NCBI RefSeq assembly: GCF_000001735.4 | Contig: NC_003076.8 | Coordinates: 8,556,001 to 8,620,000 of the forward strand | DNA length: 64,000 bases | Direction: 5' to 3' | From: Arabidopsis thaliana | Taxonomy: Eukaryota > Streptophyta > Magnoliopsida > Brassicales > Brassicaceae | In this document: positions 33,457-43,987 of the stretch, piece by piece | How positions within the stretch are numbered: the stretch's first letter is position 1 | Layout of the letters: each line of letters opens with the position of its first letter | Notes under the pieces: model-generated | Databases searched by the model: none | What the model saw: the letters and a program-made list of their open reading frames with translations, nothing else | What the model was told of the DNA's origin: nothing | Position numbers and translations under genes: made by a program

Positions 33457-34949
33457 ATGGCGTCAAAGCTCTGCGATTCGTGCAAATCAGCGACGGCGGC
33501 GTTATACTGCCGACCAGACGCAGCGTTTCTATGCTTAAGCTGCGATTCAAAAGTCCACGCGGCGAACAAACTCGCGTCACGACACGCGCGCGTGTGGATG
33601 TGTGAAGTGTGCGAGCAAGCACCGGCACACGTCACGTGCAAAGCAGACGCGGCCGCGTTATGCGTCACGTGCGACCGTGATATCCACTCGGCTAATCCGT
33701 TAGCTCGCCGTCACGAACGCGTTCCCGTTACTCCGTTTTACGATTCCGTCTCTAGTGACGGTTCCGTTAAACACACCGCCGTTAATTTCCTTGACGACTG
33801 TTACTTCTCCGATATAGATGGTAACGGAAGCCGTGAAGAAGAGGAGGAAGAAGCTGCTTCGTGGCTGTTACTTCCCAATCCAAAGACTACAACGACGGCG
33901 ACGGCGGGGATCGTTGCTGTTACTTCAGCTGAGGAAGTTCCGGGAGATAGTCCGGAGATGAACACTGGTCAACAGTATTTGTTCTCGGATCCGGATCCGT
34001 ATCTGGATCTGGATTATGGAAATGTTGATCCGAAGGTGGAATCGTTAGAGCAGAATAGCTCCGGTACTGATGGTGTTGTTCCGGTGGAGAATCGGACGGT
34101 TAGGATTCCGACGGTGAACGAGAATTGCTTTGAAATGGATTTTACCGGAGGATCTAAAGGCTTTACTTATGGTGGTGGTTACAATTGCATCAGTCACAGC
34201 GTAAGCTTAATGTTCTTTAATCACAGTGATTAATTTAATTGATTATGTTTGATTAACAATTATTTATCAATTTTTAACGAAAAAGTTTAGATCTTTAGGG
34301 TTTAGACTTTTGATGATACTTAAAATTATTAATTTATTGGGAAGTAATGATTGGCTGACTAAAATTTAGGGTTATGCGAGCAACATGTGTAAATTAATCT
34401 GTAATTAGAAGAAATATTATGATAATCCTTAATTTAAGTATCTAATTATGTATTAATCAAAGAATTTTGGTGTCTTCTTTTTCATTTGTTTTGTTTAATC
34501 TAGTGTAGATCTAATCATATTCACTTATAAGTTATAACCTATAGTATTTGTCAGTTTGATTGTACTTATTATAATGGCTTGATCCAATGGTTGGTGTAAT
34601 TTAGGTGTCATCATCGTCGATGGAAGTGGGAGTGGTGCCAGATGGTGGTTCGGTGGCTGATGTATCGTATCCTTACGGTGGTCCTGCAACCAGTGGAGCT
34701 GATCCGGGGACACAGCGGGCTGTTCCGCTGACTTCAGCTGAGAGAGAAGCGAGGGTAATGAGGTACAGAGAGAAGAGGAAGAACAGGAAGTTTGAGAAGA
34801 CTATAAGGTATGCTTCAAGGAAAGCGTATGCGGAAATGAGACCGAGAATCAAGGGACGGTTTGCGAAGCGGACGGATACAAATGAGAGCAATGATGTGGT
34901 TGGTCATGGTGGTATCTTTAGTGGGTTCGGACTTGTACCTACATTTTAG
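33457..34949 (+). CDS. COL4: CONSTANS-LIKE 4 (BBX5), B-box/CCT transcriptional regulator
   Basis: Two exons, 33457-34200 and 34605-34949 (GTAAGC donor, TTTAG acceptor, phase 0), give 362 residues. Two tandem B-box zinc fingers lie at ~6-43 (C6, C9, C18, C26, C29, H34, H43) and ~49-86 (C49, C52, C61, C69, C72, H77, H86). An acidic middle region is followed by a CCT domain at ~295-338 ([20 protein letters not shown] ... [11 protein letters not shown]), the module used for nuclear import and NF-Y contact. The C-terminus ends in GFGLVPTF, a VP motif of the kind COP1 binds. Family knowledge: COL4 represses flowering and modulates ABA/salt responses. In-frame codons stay open upstream to an ATG at 33325, but the B-box family starts at MASKLC, so 33457 is preferred. 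It is convergent with the PP2C gene, with ~460 bp between stops. Confidence 0.96.
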
Positions 34950-35406
34950 ATATTGAGAGAGGGAGAGACTCTAAAATGGAAGATGGTGGGTGGTTTGGTG
35001 TTTGTTTTAGTAATAAGGTTTTTAACGAACGTTTAATTTAAACGAGTTTGTTTGTTTTTTGTTGATGAGTATTTTTAGTTGTTGTGGGCGATGAAGAGGA
35101 AGAGAAGTGAGTGGGTGGTGTTTAACTGTTTATAAGTAACTTGTTTTGTATATATCGTGATTTTGAATATGTTCTTGTTTATGTTATGTACTCAAACTAT
35201 TTAGAATCAACAAGTTTACAAAATTTGGTACACTGCAAAAAGAAATTACATTGTTGAAGTTAAAGACCTCAGAAAAAAGGGTGACAAAGAGAAGAAACTT
35301 ACATGAACGAGATAAATCAGTTTCGAGGCAAAATCTTTGGACACTAAATAGTTCAAAGTTAAATGAAGATGATACATTCATTTATCAAAAGAAGGTAGTG
35401 GACGTT
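34950..35406. other. Convergent 3' spacer between COL4 and the PP2C gene
   Basis: Contains the 3' UTRs of both genes, which are read toward each other. T-rich sequence around 34990-35150 fits the COL4 3' end. No additional gene is seen. Confidence 0.6.
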
Positions 35407-37601
35407 TTAGTTAAAGATAGAGGGAGTTGTCTTTCTTGCGGCGGAATCACTATGAACTTTGATTGGTTTTCGATTCCTTTCACCCGTTGATCCGCTCTGT
35501 TCTGTTGCGGCCGGCTTCTTCGCAGTGCTACTGTCCAAGTCGTTGTGTACTGTGCTTTGCGTTTGATTAGGTACCTTGGCTGAACTCTTAGGCTCTGAGT
35601 CGCTGCGAATTTTGATTGGCATTTGACTCTTTTCCCCGGTTAAACCACTCTGTTCTGAAGAAACGCTGTGTCCTGTTGCTGTAGTCGCGATTGGTTTTTG
35701 GTTCGAGTTATCGGCACTTCTAGCTGCAATCGGCTTTTGGTTCAGGCTTTGACTGTCAGTGTTGCGGTCCAAGTCCTTGTTTACTGTGGTATGGTCTTGA
35801 TTGGTTTCTTTGGCTGAGATCTTGTGGTCTGAGTCATTTCTAACAGCGGTTGGCACTTGATTTGCTTCCTCGGATGAGCTGGAACCGTTGTTGTTAGCTG
35901 ACTTGCTCTCCAAGAAACGTACAACTACACATGTAATATTGTCTGCACTTCCTCTTTTAATTGCTTCTCCCACAAGTTTCTTGGTGGACTCTTCCGGATC
36001 TTCAACTTCTTTTACTACTGCAACTGCTTCCTGAAAGACCATCAGAGAGATCTCAATCATTGAGTTTGATGTGATACTTATCGGAACATGAAAGTAGTTT
36101 TTCGAAGAAGAACTTAATTTTACAAACCTCATTGGAGAAAACATCCCATAGTCCATCGCTGGCAAGAATCAGAAACTCAAGAGAATCATCAATCTTCTCT
36201 TCCTGAAGTTGAAGACATGACCTTAAGTGAACACAAGTAGATGTTGTGTGTGGTTTACAAAGCAAATGAAGATACAAACCTGAATTTCTGGATCAGCAAC
36301 AACATATTGTTTAAGCAATCGATCACCAAACGCGCGGGAAACTGCAAGAACTCCTCCAACTCTCCAAGTCCCTGTTCAATCTAGGAGTTAGGCACACCGG
36401 AAAATAAGCCACAAAGCGGGAAATAACTCTACGGTTTCTTGTTACCTGCCCACATCACAAAACCACCAGCATTCTCAATCCGTTCACGCTCATCACTTTG
36501 GTCAGGTTTATGGTCTCTTGAAACAGCAAATGCTACAAGAGCACATGAATTCATTTCAGAAGATTTCAATAGATACCAAGAGTCATGACTTAATCAAAAA
36601 TGTCAATAAAAGTACCATTTCCGCCACGACATATAACAGCTCTGGAATCACCAACATTAGCAACAAGTAAACGATCACCAACGAGAATAGCTGTGGAAGC
36701 AGTTGAACCAGCATCTCTAGTATGACTATTTTCTGACTTGAGAAGTTCAGAGTCTGTATGAGTATAGGCATCAGCTGAACCAAAAACACAAAGCAAATAT
36801 ATATGATCCCAAGATTTAGAGCAACAATAATAGTAAGTCCAAACGAAAAGAAATTGAAAGTAAACCTATTGCAGATTTGGTGTCAGAGATGAACTTAGGA
36901 TGAGTAATAAGATTGCTGAAAAGGTGACGCTTCACATACTCAGCTGCTCTGGATCCACCATGACCTGCAAAAAACAATTAAAAAAACAAACATGAATACT
37001 TTTTGCTCTTTCTTATAAGCAACCCTAATCAATATCCAATTTGAGATCATATATATAAAACCTTCATAAAAATGTCATTGAGACATAATGTATAAATTCT
37101 TGTTAAGAAAGGGACCAAGAATACCATCAAAGACTCCAAATAGACCAACGATTTCTCCATCGATACCGTCGATCCTTGTCTCAAAAAAGTCTTCCATAGA
37201 TGACCTTTTTCCAGCTGAGCTTGCATATCCATAGCTAAATTTTCCATTCTGACTGCAGTTCAAAAGTTCATAAACATTGTGATGAGTTCATGTTAAGGAA
37301 AACGAAAGTTCGAATCAATATAATCTTTGAGACGAAACAAACATGTAGCTAGCAAAAAAACAGATCACAATGGAACAAGTTCTACATGGCTTTTCATTCA
37401 AGTAACCTAAACTAGATCAAACACAGAGATCATTGATCAATCCTAAGCCCTAAATTTCGAATGTAACAAATCAATAATGTAGATATATAGATAATTTCAA
37501 TCAAATAGAGAGGTAAGTGACCTGAGACCACCTCCGCTTGCGGGAGCTTCAACAATCCGCATTTGATTCGAATAAGATAACGCCAAGTCCATATATCCCA
37601 T
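35407..37601 (-). CDS. Protein phosphatase 2C (PP2C71-type, AT5G24940-like)
   Basis: Eight coding exons on the minus strand: 37601-37522, 37252-37125, 36964-36866, 36774-36616, 36532-36446, 36371-36280, 36202-36128, 36030-35407. All introns are GT-AG and the joined frame is 447 residues. Catalytic PP2C domain ~33-280: the substrate-entry motif [17 protein letters not shown], metal-binding VFDGHGG (Asp69, Gly70), [47 protein letters not shown] (Asp231) and [11 protein letters not shown] (Asp270, Asn271). All metal ligands are present, so it should be an active Mg/Mn-dependent Ser/Thr phosphatase. Residues ~281-447 form a hydrophilic tail of degenerate repeats (N..KPI..RSD, EQSG.TGE) with no known domain. 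Family knowledge places it outside the ABA co-receptor clade; its substrates are unknown to me. Confidence 0.93.
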
Positions 37602-38480
37602 TTTTGCAGAAATTTCAAATACTACTCTTCAGAAACATACAGAGACCGCGACGGGATTAAGGAGAAAAGTCAAAGGAAACCTGAGGAAAATGATTGGAGA
37701 GAAGAATAAGGGGAAGAAGATTGAGAGATTTTCTCATTGATGGTGGAAGAGAAATACCGTAAGAAACAGAAAGCAGTGAGCGGTGTTACGTGTTCCGGAA
37801 GCAATGGTGTTTAGCAGTTTCCGGGGTTTAAATATTATTTGCTAATTATAGAAAGGTTTAGTGGACTTTTAGAAGTCAAAAGCTTGGACCAATGATACAT
37901 CTCAAAATTGACACGTCATGCGATTGATTAAGCATCTATTGGCTCTTGTTTAGCTATTTTGATTTTCTTTGTTTATGGTTTATATGCGAGGGGATTTGTA
38001 TATTTTTATTTTGGATTCTTTTCGACAAACTCGAAAGTTATAGGTTATTCTTTATTCCATAATCAAAAGCTCATCAACCATATAACGCAAGTCTTCTTTA
38101 TACAAGAAGACAGAAACGAAAACACTCATCAACACCAGTTTTGCCGAAGCATATGTGATCTATTGGCGAGGAAGCTTTGGTGAAGGGTGAAACTCCCTGA
38201 CCCAGATTTGATCCTCAGAAATGTATGCGGTCTGACTACCTCCTGCCATTAATAAAATAATATTTTAAATTCGAAACAGACAGTGTGGTGGTCTTTCGGA
38301 GAAAAGTCCACTCTGAAGCATAGCAGTGCATTTCTACCGGGATTGACTAGGGTTTATCAAAAAGAAAAAAAAAAAAAGATAAAACTCCTAAAAGTTAAAA
38401 CACTTAACCCAAACACTTATAACAGTAAAAGTTAAAACACTTAACCCAAACACTTATTGAAACAGTAAGAGAAAGCCCAA
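37602..38480. other. PP2C 5' region and duplicated CYP71A flank
   Basis: Holds the PP2C 5' UTR and promoter (about 37602-37850). A piece near 38055-38080, 'ttccataatcaaaagct' + 'catcaacca', recurs at 39108-39134 just downstream of CYP71A15, so this is a duplicated copy of the CYP71A 3' flank. A 30-bp direct repeat (aaagttaaaacacttaaccc + aaacacttat) occurs at 38391 and 38428. Confidence 0.55.
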
Positions 38481-38509
38481 TTGAAGATCTAGCCAGCTGC
38501 ATCATGGTA

Positions 38510-38730
38510 ACATGGGAACTAGATTAAGCAATAGATGGATATCAATACTATTGTATATCGGGCTAAAATCAGTGTTGGTTTATATGCGGTACCTAGATGC
38601 TTTTTCAGACTTTTCACCACCGATCTTATCGATCCACACCAAACACAGCCTACAAGCTCCATCACTTGCGTCACTTGGTTCTAGAAATCCATATACCTTC
38701 GTCCATGCTATGTTTTCGAAGGTATGATGG
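38510..38730 (-). pseudogene. Internally deleted CYP71A relic
   Basis: On the plus strand 'actagattaagcaatagatgg' at 38519 matches the C-terminal/stop region of CYP71A14 (gactagattaagcgggagatgg) and CYP71A15 (actagattaggcattagatgg). Shortly after, 'cttatcgatccacaccaaacac' (38624-38645) matches exon 2 of both genes (ttatcgatccacgccaaacac), followed by 'gcctacaagctcc', 'cacttggttctagaaatc' and 'gctatgtttt', again in exon 2 order, with ~30 bp missing. Exons 3 and 4 are therefore almost entirely deleted. It is a third, dead copy of the tandem CYP71A array. Confidence 0.72.
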
Positions 38731-39208
38731 GTCTACAGAATCAAGTGAGGCAGTGACACCATGCAGGGTCGGTTGGGAATGTGTTTCCAAGGTAAACACA
38801 GCCGCAGGAAAAATGCAAAAGAGAAAAAATAAAAAAAGACAAGAGGAGGCGGTTACTGTTTTAGGTCTAGGTGTCGATTATTGCTCTCATATCATTTAAG
38901 CTTTTGTAAGTGATGATTGTTATTTTTGATAGAGAAGGTATACATTTATACAGAGGCTATGTACTAAAAAATTGGAAAGGAGAATAATCGTAAATAAATG
39001 AGGAAGATATGAAGGCTATAATATTGCACAATCAAATCTTCCGTTACATATATGACTATTCTATTACGAGGCAACAATATAAGTTAATAACAAGTTGGAA
39101 TATTTTCTTCCATAATCAAAAGCTAATCAACCAAATTAACAACACTTATTCAAACTTCAAACATAAACCTATTAAAGATATGCATATCATGACAATATGT
39201 GGACTAGA

Positions 39209-41761
39209 TTAGGCATTAGATGGAAATACAATAAGAGGAAATTTGCGGCAAACATCGATTCCCGTTGCTTCAGCTAGATCATATTCATCCCCCGAAAGCC
39301 GAGCATCCATTCTCCAGTTAAATCGGTTCACAAGGTTGGCTAGTGTCACCTCAACCAAAGCCATAGCAAATCCAATTCCAGGACAAATCCTTCTTCCAGA
39401 TCCAAATGGAATGTATTCGAAATTTGTTCCTCGAAAGTCCAGAGGTGAATCTAAGTGTCTCTCTGGCCTAAATTCTTCTGCATCTATCCCCCATGTCACA
39501 ATGTCTCTTTGAATAGCCCAAGCATTGGTTATTACCTAAAATAGACTTTTAGATATGCGTATTTATGATTCATAATTTTAAAAAAAATCCAATACCTGTG
39601 TGCCTGCAGCTATGTCATATCCTTTTAATTTGACATCTTGAGTCAATAGTCTTAGTACTAGTAATGGAAAAGGGGGATGTAACCGAAGACCCTCCTTAAT
39701 AACCGCTTTTAAGTACTTCATATCTTCAACTTCTTCATGTGATCTATATATAGTAAGGTTTGTCGCATCGCCGCGAATCTCGTCTTGGAGTTTCTTCATG
39801 CATTCCGGATGTCTAATAAGCTCCGTCATTGTCCATTCTAGTAGTGAGTTAGTTGTTGTCGTTCCTCCTAAAAATATATCCTGGAGAATGTAAAAAATTC
39901 CTTGGTTCATATTGTCCCAACCAAATATAGAAAGCTTTTATATATATGATCTTACCAAGATTATGAACTTAATGTCGCTTCGTCGAACTTCTATTCCATC
40001 TTTACTCTGTCTTTCAAAGGACAACAATATATCGACGAAATCCTTTGTTGGTTTATTTGTAGCATCTAAATGCTCTTGCACCACTTTATCCATAAGATCT
40101 CCAAAAATTTTACTCACTTCCTCCGCTCTATTATACAGACCACGAATTTGATCTATCCACGCCAAACACGGGATATATTCGCTAACCGGAAATCCGCCTA
40201 CCAGCTCAGTGATTTTTCTCACTTGATTCTTGAAATCGCTCATGCTTGCCTCGTTGCTATGTTTTTTCCCAAAAGAAACTCTACTTGCCACATCGCTTGT
40301 AAGTGTTATAAGAAGCTTGCTTAGATTTAGTGGTGAAGAATCGGAACTTGCTTTCTCGACCTTCTCCATCATTACACTTCTCTCTTCTTCTCTTACTTTT
40401 GCAAAGGATTGTACCATTTTCTTATTGAGTAGATGGACGACGCATACAGTCTTCCTCACAAAACAGACGTAATACTTTCATCAGTTTCTTAATGAGAAAA
40501 TTAATATATCTAAGTATCAAGAGCATTAATATATCAAAGTTTTTAACAAACAAAAATACTACTTTCTCTCAAACTTCCGTTGTTTATCTTTTGCAAAAAA
40601 ATGTGTTCTGTTCTTTCTCTACGCACAAAGCAAATGTTTTTTTTTCTTTTAAAGCTCAACTCATGCCTTTATTACATCCTCTATATATTAGAAAAGAAAC
40701 ACTAATTCTTATGTATGAAGTCCACAATTCTTCTCATTTTTTATTTATTTATTTATTTCTGCTATTATTCTTGCCAAACAATGTTAATTTCATATACAAG
40801 TTATTCTTATTAACTAAACTTACGAAAATCAAATATCTAATAAGAAAGTTTGTATAAAAATATTTAATGGTTTTATTTAAATGTATTGTATTTTTCAATT
40901 GGAAGATTAAACATTATAGAACTGTATATGTATTTCAACAAGTAAATACCTTCTGACTTTTAAAACAAACGTACTTCAAGAAGTAAATAGTATACAATTC
41001 ATTTCGTATTATATGTCTTTTAGTTTTTTACTCACAAATTAACGAAACAATACTATTTTTACCTTTTATTAATATGTTATGTAAATTTTTTATTGGTCAA
41101 GAAATTAAAACTATAAAATAAAATTGAATTTTTTTTTAAACGACATTTTTTGTTTACAAGACGATACTCAAATTAAAATAAAACGGAAGGGGGATCAAAA
41201 TTAATCAAACGCACGGTGCATGTATTCACTACAACATGTAACTATCAATCTAACTGGTAAAACTTAATCAAATATAGACTTTGGAAATTATATAATAGGC
41301 CACAGATAGCAAATCCAGAGAGCTAACCACAACTAATTGTTAACTGTATATATAAATTAATGACTTAGCAAAAACACCTTAATCTGCCTCCAATAGTCTC
41401 CGTAAGGGGAAAAAACCACTTCTCTCCCACCGTTGAGGATTGTTTCAATCACTTTTAATCGCGGGCGGTTCGCAACCTTAAGGTCGTGTGTTTTCATGAG
41501 GTCATGAGCTACGTCAGAGGAAGAGACTACGAGGATCGGGACACGGCCAAAATGAAGGAGCATGAGTGGCCCGTAGCGGTGGCTGAGGGAACGAAGGGAG
41601 CGGTGAGGGTGGAGGCTTAGCTGGTGGAGGTTTCCGATTACCGGAACTCGCCACGGAGACGGTGGTAGGTTGTCTTTGGCAACGGTTCGATTCAGAAGTG
41701 GTTTTAGGAGAAGAAAGGCTAGGATTGTTGCTAGGCAGAGAGAGATGATTATGATTTCCAT
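39209..41761 (-). CDS. CYP71A15: Cytochrome P450 CYP71A15
   Basis: Four coding exons on the minus strand: 41761-41378, 40450-39956, 39880-39596, 39535-39209; all introns are phase 0 GT-AG and the product is 496 residues. An N-terminal anchor (ISLCLATILAFLLLK) and hinge PPSPWRVPVIGNLHQL are followed by the K-helix EGLR (356-359), RPERH, and the haem loop FGSGRRICPG with Cys439. Odd points: the I-helix reads GGTTTT (298-303) where CYP71s normally have AGT[D/E]TT, so the acidic residue of the proton-relay pair is replaced by Thr; and the usual VPRE after the K-helix is VLRL. Substrate is unknown to me; CYP71A enzymes act in specialised metabolism on the ER. It sits in tandem with CYP71A14, and its promoter region around 41785-41806 is shared with that gene. 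Confidence 0.93.
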
Positions 41762-41784
41762 TTCTAACTTTGAAACAATTCTCT

Positions 41785-41806
41785 CACTCGTAATATATTT
41801 ATTTAT
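41785..41806 (-). promoter_or_regulatory. Conserved core promoter of CYP71A15 (TATA region)
   Basis: The plus-strand 'ctcactcgtaatatattt' + 'atttatgtgttg' is shared with the same position upstream of CYP71A14 (47229-47255, ctcactcgtgatatatatttatgtgttg). Read on the minus strand it gives an ATAAATA-type TATA box 30-45 bp upstream of the ATG. Conservation between the two duplicates supports a core promoter. Confidence 0.45.
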
Positions 41807-42999
41807 GTGTTGGGTGATTACTAGTTACTGATTAGTTGGAAACACACAAACTTTAAAACTACTCATCAATAAGCTAAGTGGACCTCAAGCTGACGTGTTT
41901 TTAGCTTGTGTGAGAGTTAGACTCTTAGAGACAAGTGTTTCACAAGATTTCATTTGGAGAAATGCATACACATGCAATAAAATGCATCCTATTAAGAAGA
42001 AGCAAACAAAAGCTATCAAGTAAGACAATGAGTGATAATTACAAATAGACACGTTGTTAAAAAAACTGTATATACATCGTATGCATCTTTCATACGACAC
42101 CTAATGCGACACTTGTCTCTAACTCTCTCATAAGCTTAGCCATATGGGATACCATATTGGCTTGGTTTCTCGCTTCCTACCACTCTAAGAATTGAATGGT
42201 GCCCTTTACTTAATGACCACCGATGCACAAGCAAAACATTATTGTATATTTCCTATTTTGGAATCTTTTAATACTTAGTTACTTACCAATTGGGTTATTT
42301 ACTTCGATTGATTTAAAATTTTAACCATAATCATTAAAGTATAAATTTTAACAATCATTCAAGTATAAATTTATTCAATCCTCAATTTTGATTTTATATT
42401 TTCTACTGTAACTAAAACATGTGAATTTCAAAAACTAAATAAATGGAAAATATGTTGTTAAAAGCCGTTTATCGTTAGTAAATCATTGATCAGACTCAAA
42501 ATTTGATGACTTAAACGTTTCTTTAGGAAAAATTAATTAGTTATGTTAGAAATTTTATTTAGAAACGAAAAAAAGTTTGAGGTTTTAATTGGGAAAATAT
42601 TTCAATTTGGAGGTTTTCAAGATAAGTTTTAAATAGGAAAAGTTTGAATTTTGACGACTTGAAGATTTTTTAAGAAAATTAATTAGTTAGAAGTTTTATT
42701 TGAGAACGAGAAAAATTGCAGGTTTTAATTGGATTTTTTTTTTTTTTTCACTCTTTATGCTTTATTGTTGGATGTTCTAACAATTGTTAATTATTAGTTT
42801 GTTATCGGAGATTAAGATCTAGAAACTTGACATAGAATTATTAACATTGTTTGTTTGAAGGATAATGGTTAAAAATAGTTTCGTACTACAAACCTTACCA
42901 CAAGGATAATGTAAGTCACCCTTCTTCTTGCTACAAGCTCTATATTTGATATAAAATCATCATCAATGGTACTCAATATCTTGCGCCAAAAATAAAGAT

Positions 43000-43027
43000 A
43001 GTATTGCTCCAAATTTGGAGCAATACT
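43000..43027. repeat. Perfect 28-bp palindrome
   Basis: AGTATTGCTCCAAA followed by its exact reverse complement TTTGGAGCAATACT. The motif 'ttggagcaaagatcttctct' near 43372 resembles 'ttggagcaatactaatcatttctct' at 43014, so the palindrome may mark one end of a small MITE spanning roughly 42985-43400. Confidence 0.75.
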
Positions 43028-43987
43028 AATCATTTCTCTATTTTTAAAGCATAATTTTTTTATTTACAAAAAACTCTTCCAATTTTAATAAGTTATCATT
43101 TAATACCTAAAAATATAAATTTGTATTAGATATATTTACTAAATTAATTGAAATTTTAAAATATAAAAATAGTACTAATGATGATGCTTAAAAATAATGT
43201 CTTAATCATTCGATTGTCTATTTATGTGTTATAATGAAAATTTATTTTGTTTTGTTTAAAAATAACCTAAGTGGATAGAATTTATAAACTTTAAAAATAA
43301 AGGAGGATTATGTTAGAAATTAAAATAAAATTTATTTGGAACATTTTGTTTAGAGGAACAAAACAACAATTATTGGAGCAAAGATCTTCTCTATTTATAA
43401 AGAAATCTATATTTAGAGGAAAAAATCAAGCTAACCATGGGAGAACTCTATATTGAGAGGTCTAAAGATATTTTGATAGCCTTGTTTATCCTTCCTTGTA
43501 ACCCATATATGTATACATATTTTGTTTAAAATTACCACAACTAACATGTCGTTTTTTAGGAAGATAAAATACATATAACACATACTAATAAGAACTTTGT
43601 ACTCAAAGAAACCAGAGGTCACATGCTCGAAGTCGTTTCATGAATCCAATCATACAATAAAATTTGTGAGACTTGTTCTTAGCTAAAAGGAGAAAGTTTT
43701 TTTTTTTGGCCATCAAGTAAAACAATAAAATAAGCAATGAAAAAAGATTGATTAAGCAAATAAGATAAAAGCGTTGGGTCTTAGGAAAATTTTCAGGGAT
43801 TGAGGAACAAAATAAATCAATGAGTCAAAGGCAATTAATTAAGCACCGTTCTAGAACATGAATCACGAAAATAGACTACTTCTCTTTCAAGGAATTAGCC
43901 CCTAAACGTAATGAACGAAATATGGATATACCACCCCATTCCCCATCAATTTGCACTTGATGAACGTAGTGATACATGGGGACTAGA

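Larger units (their letters stand above)
41762..43987. other. Spacer between CYP71A15 and CYP71A14
   Basis: About 2.2 kb. The first 100 bp are the CYP71A15 promoter. Near 42497-42600 and 42648-42735 lies an imperfect direct duplication ('gatgacttaaacg...ttaattagttatg...gaggttttaattgg' versus 'gacgacttgaaga...ttaattagttaga...caggttttaattgg'). A perfect 28-bp palindrome is at 43000-43027. No coding region is supported. Confidence 0.55.

Noticed and set aside
33294..33668. Minus-strand 124-codon frame over COL4 exon 1
   Set aside because: Antisense shadow of the GC-rich B-box region; Ser/Leu/Phe low-complexity tail comes from the GA-rich leader.
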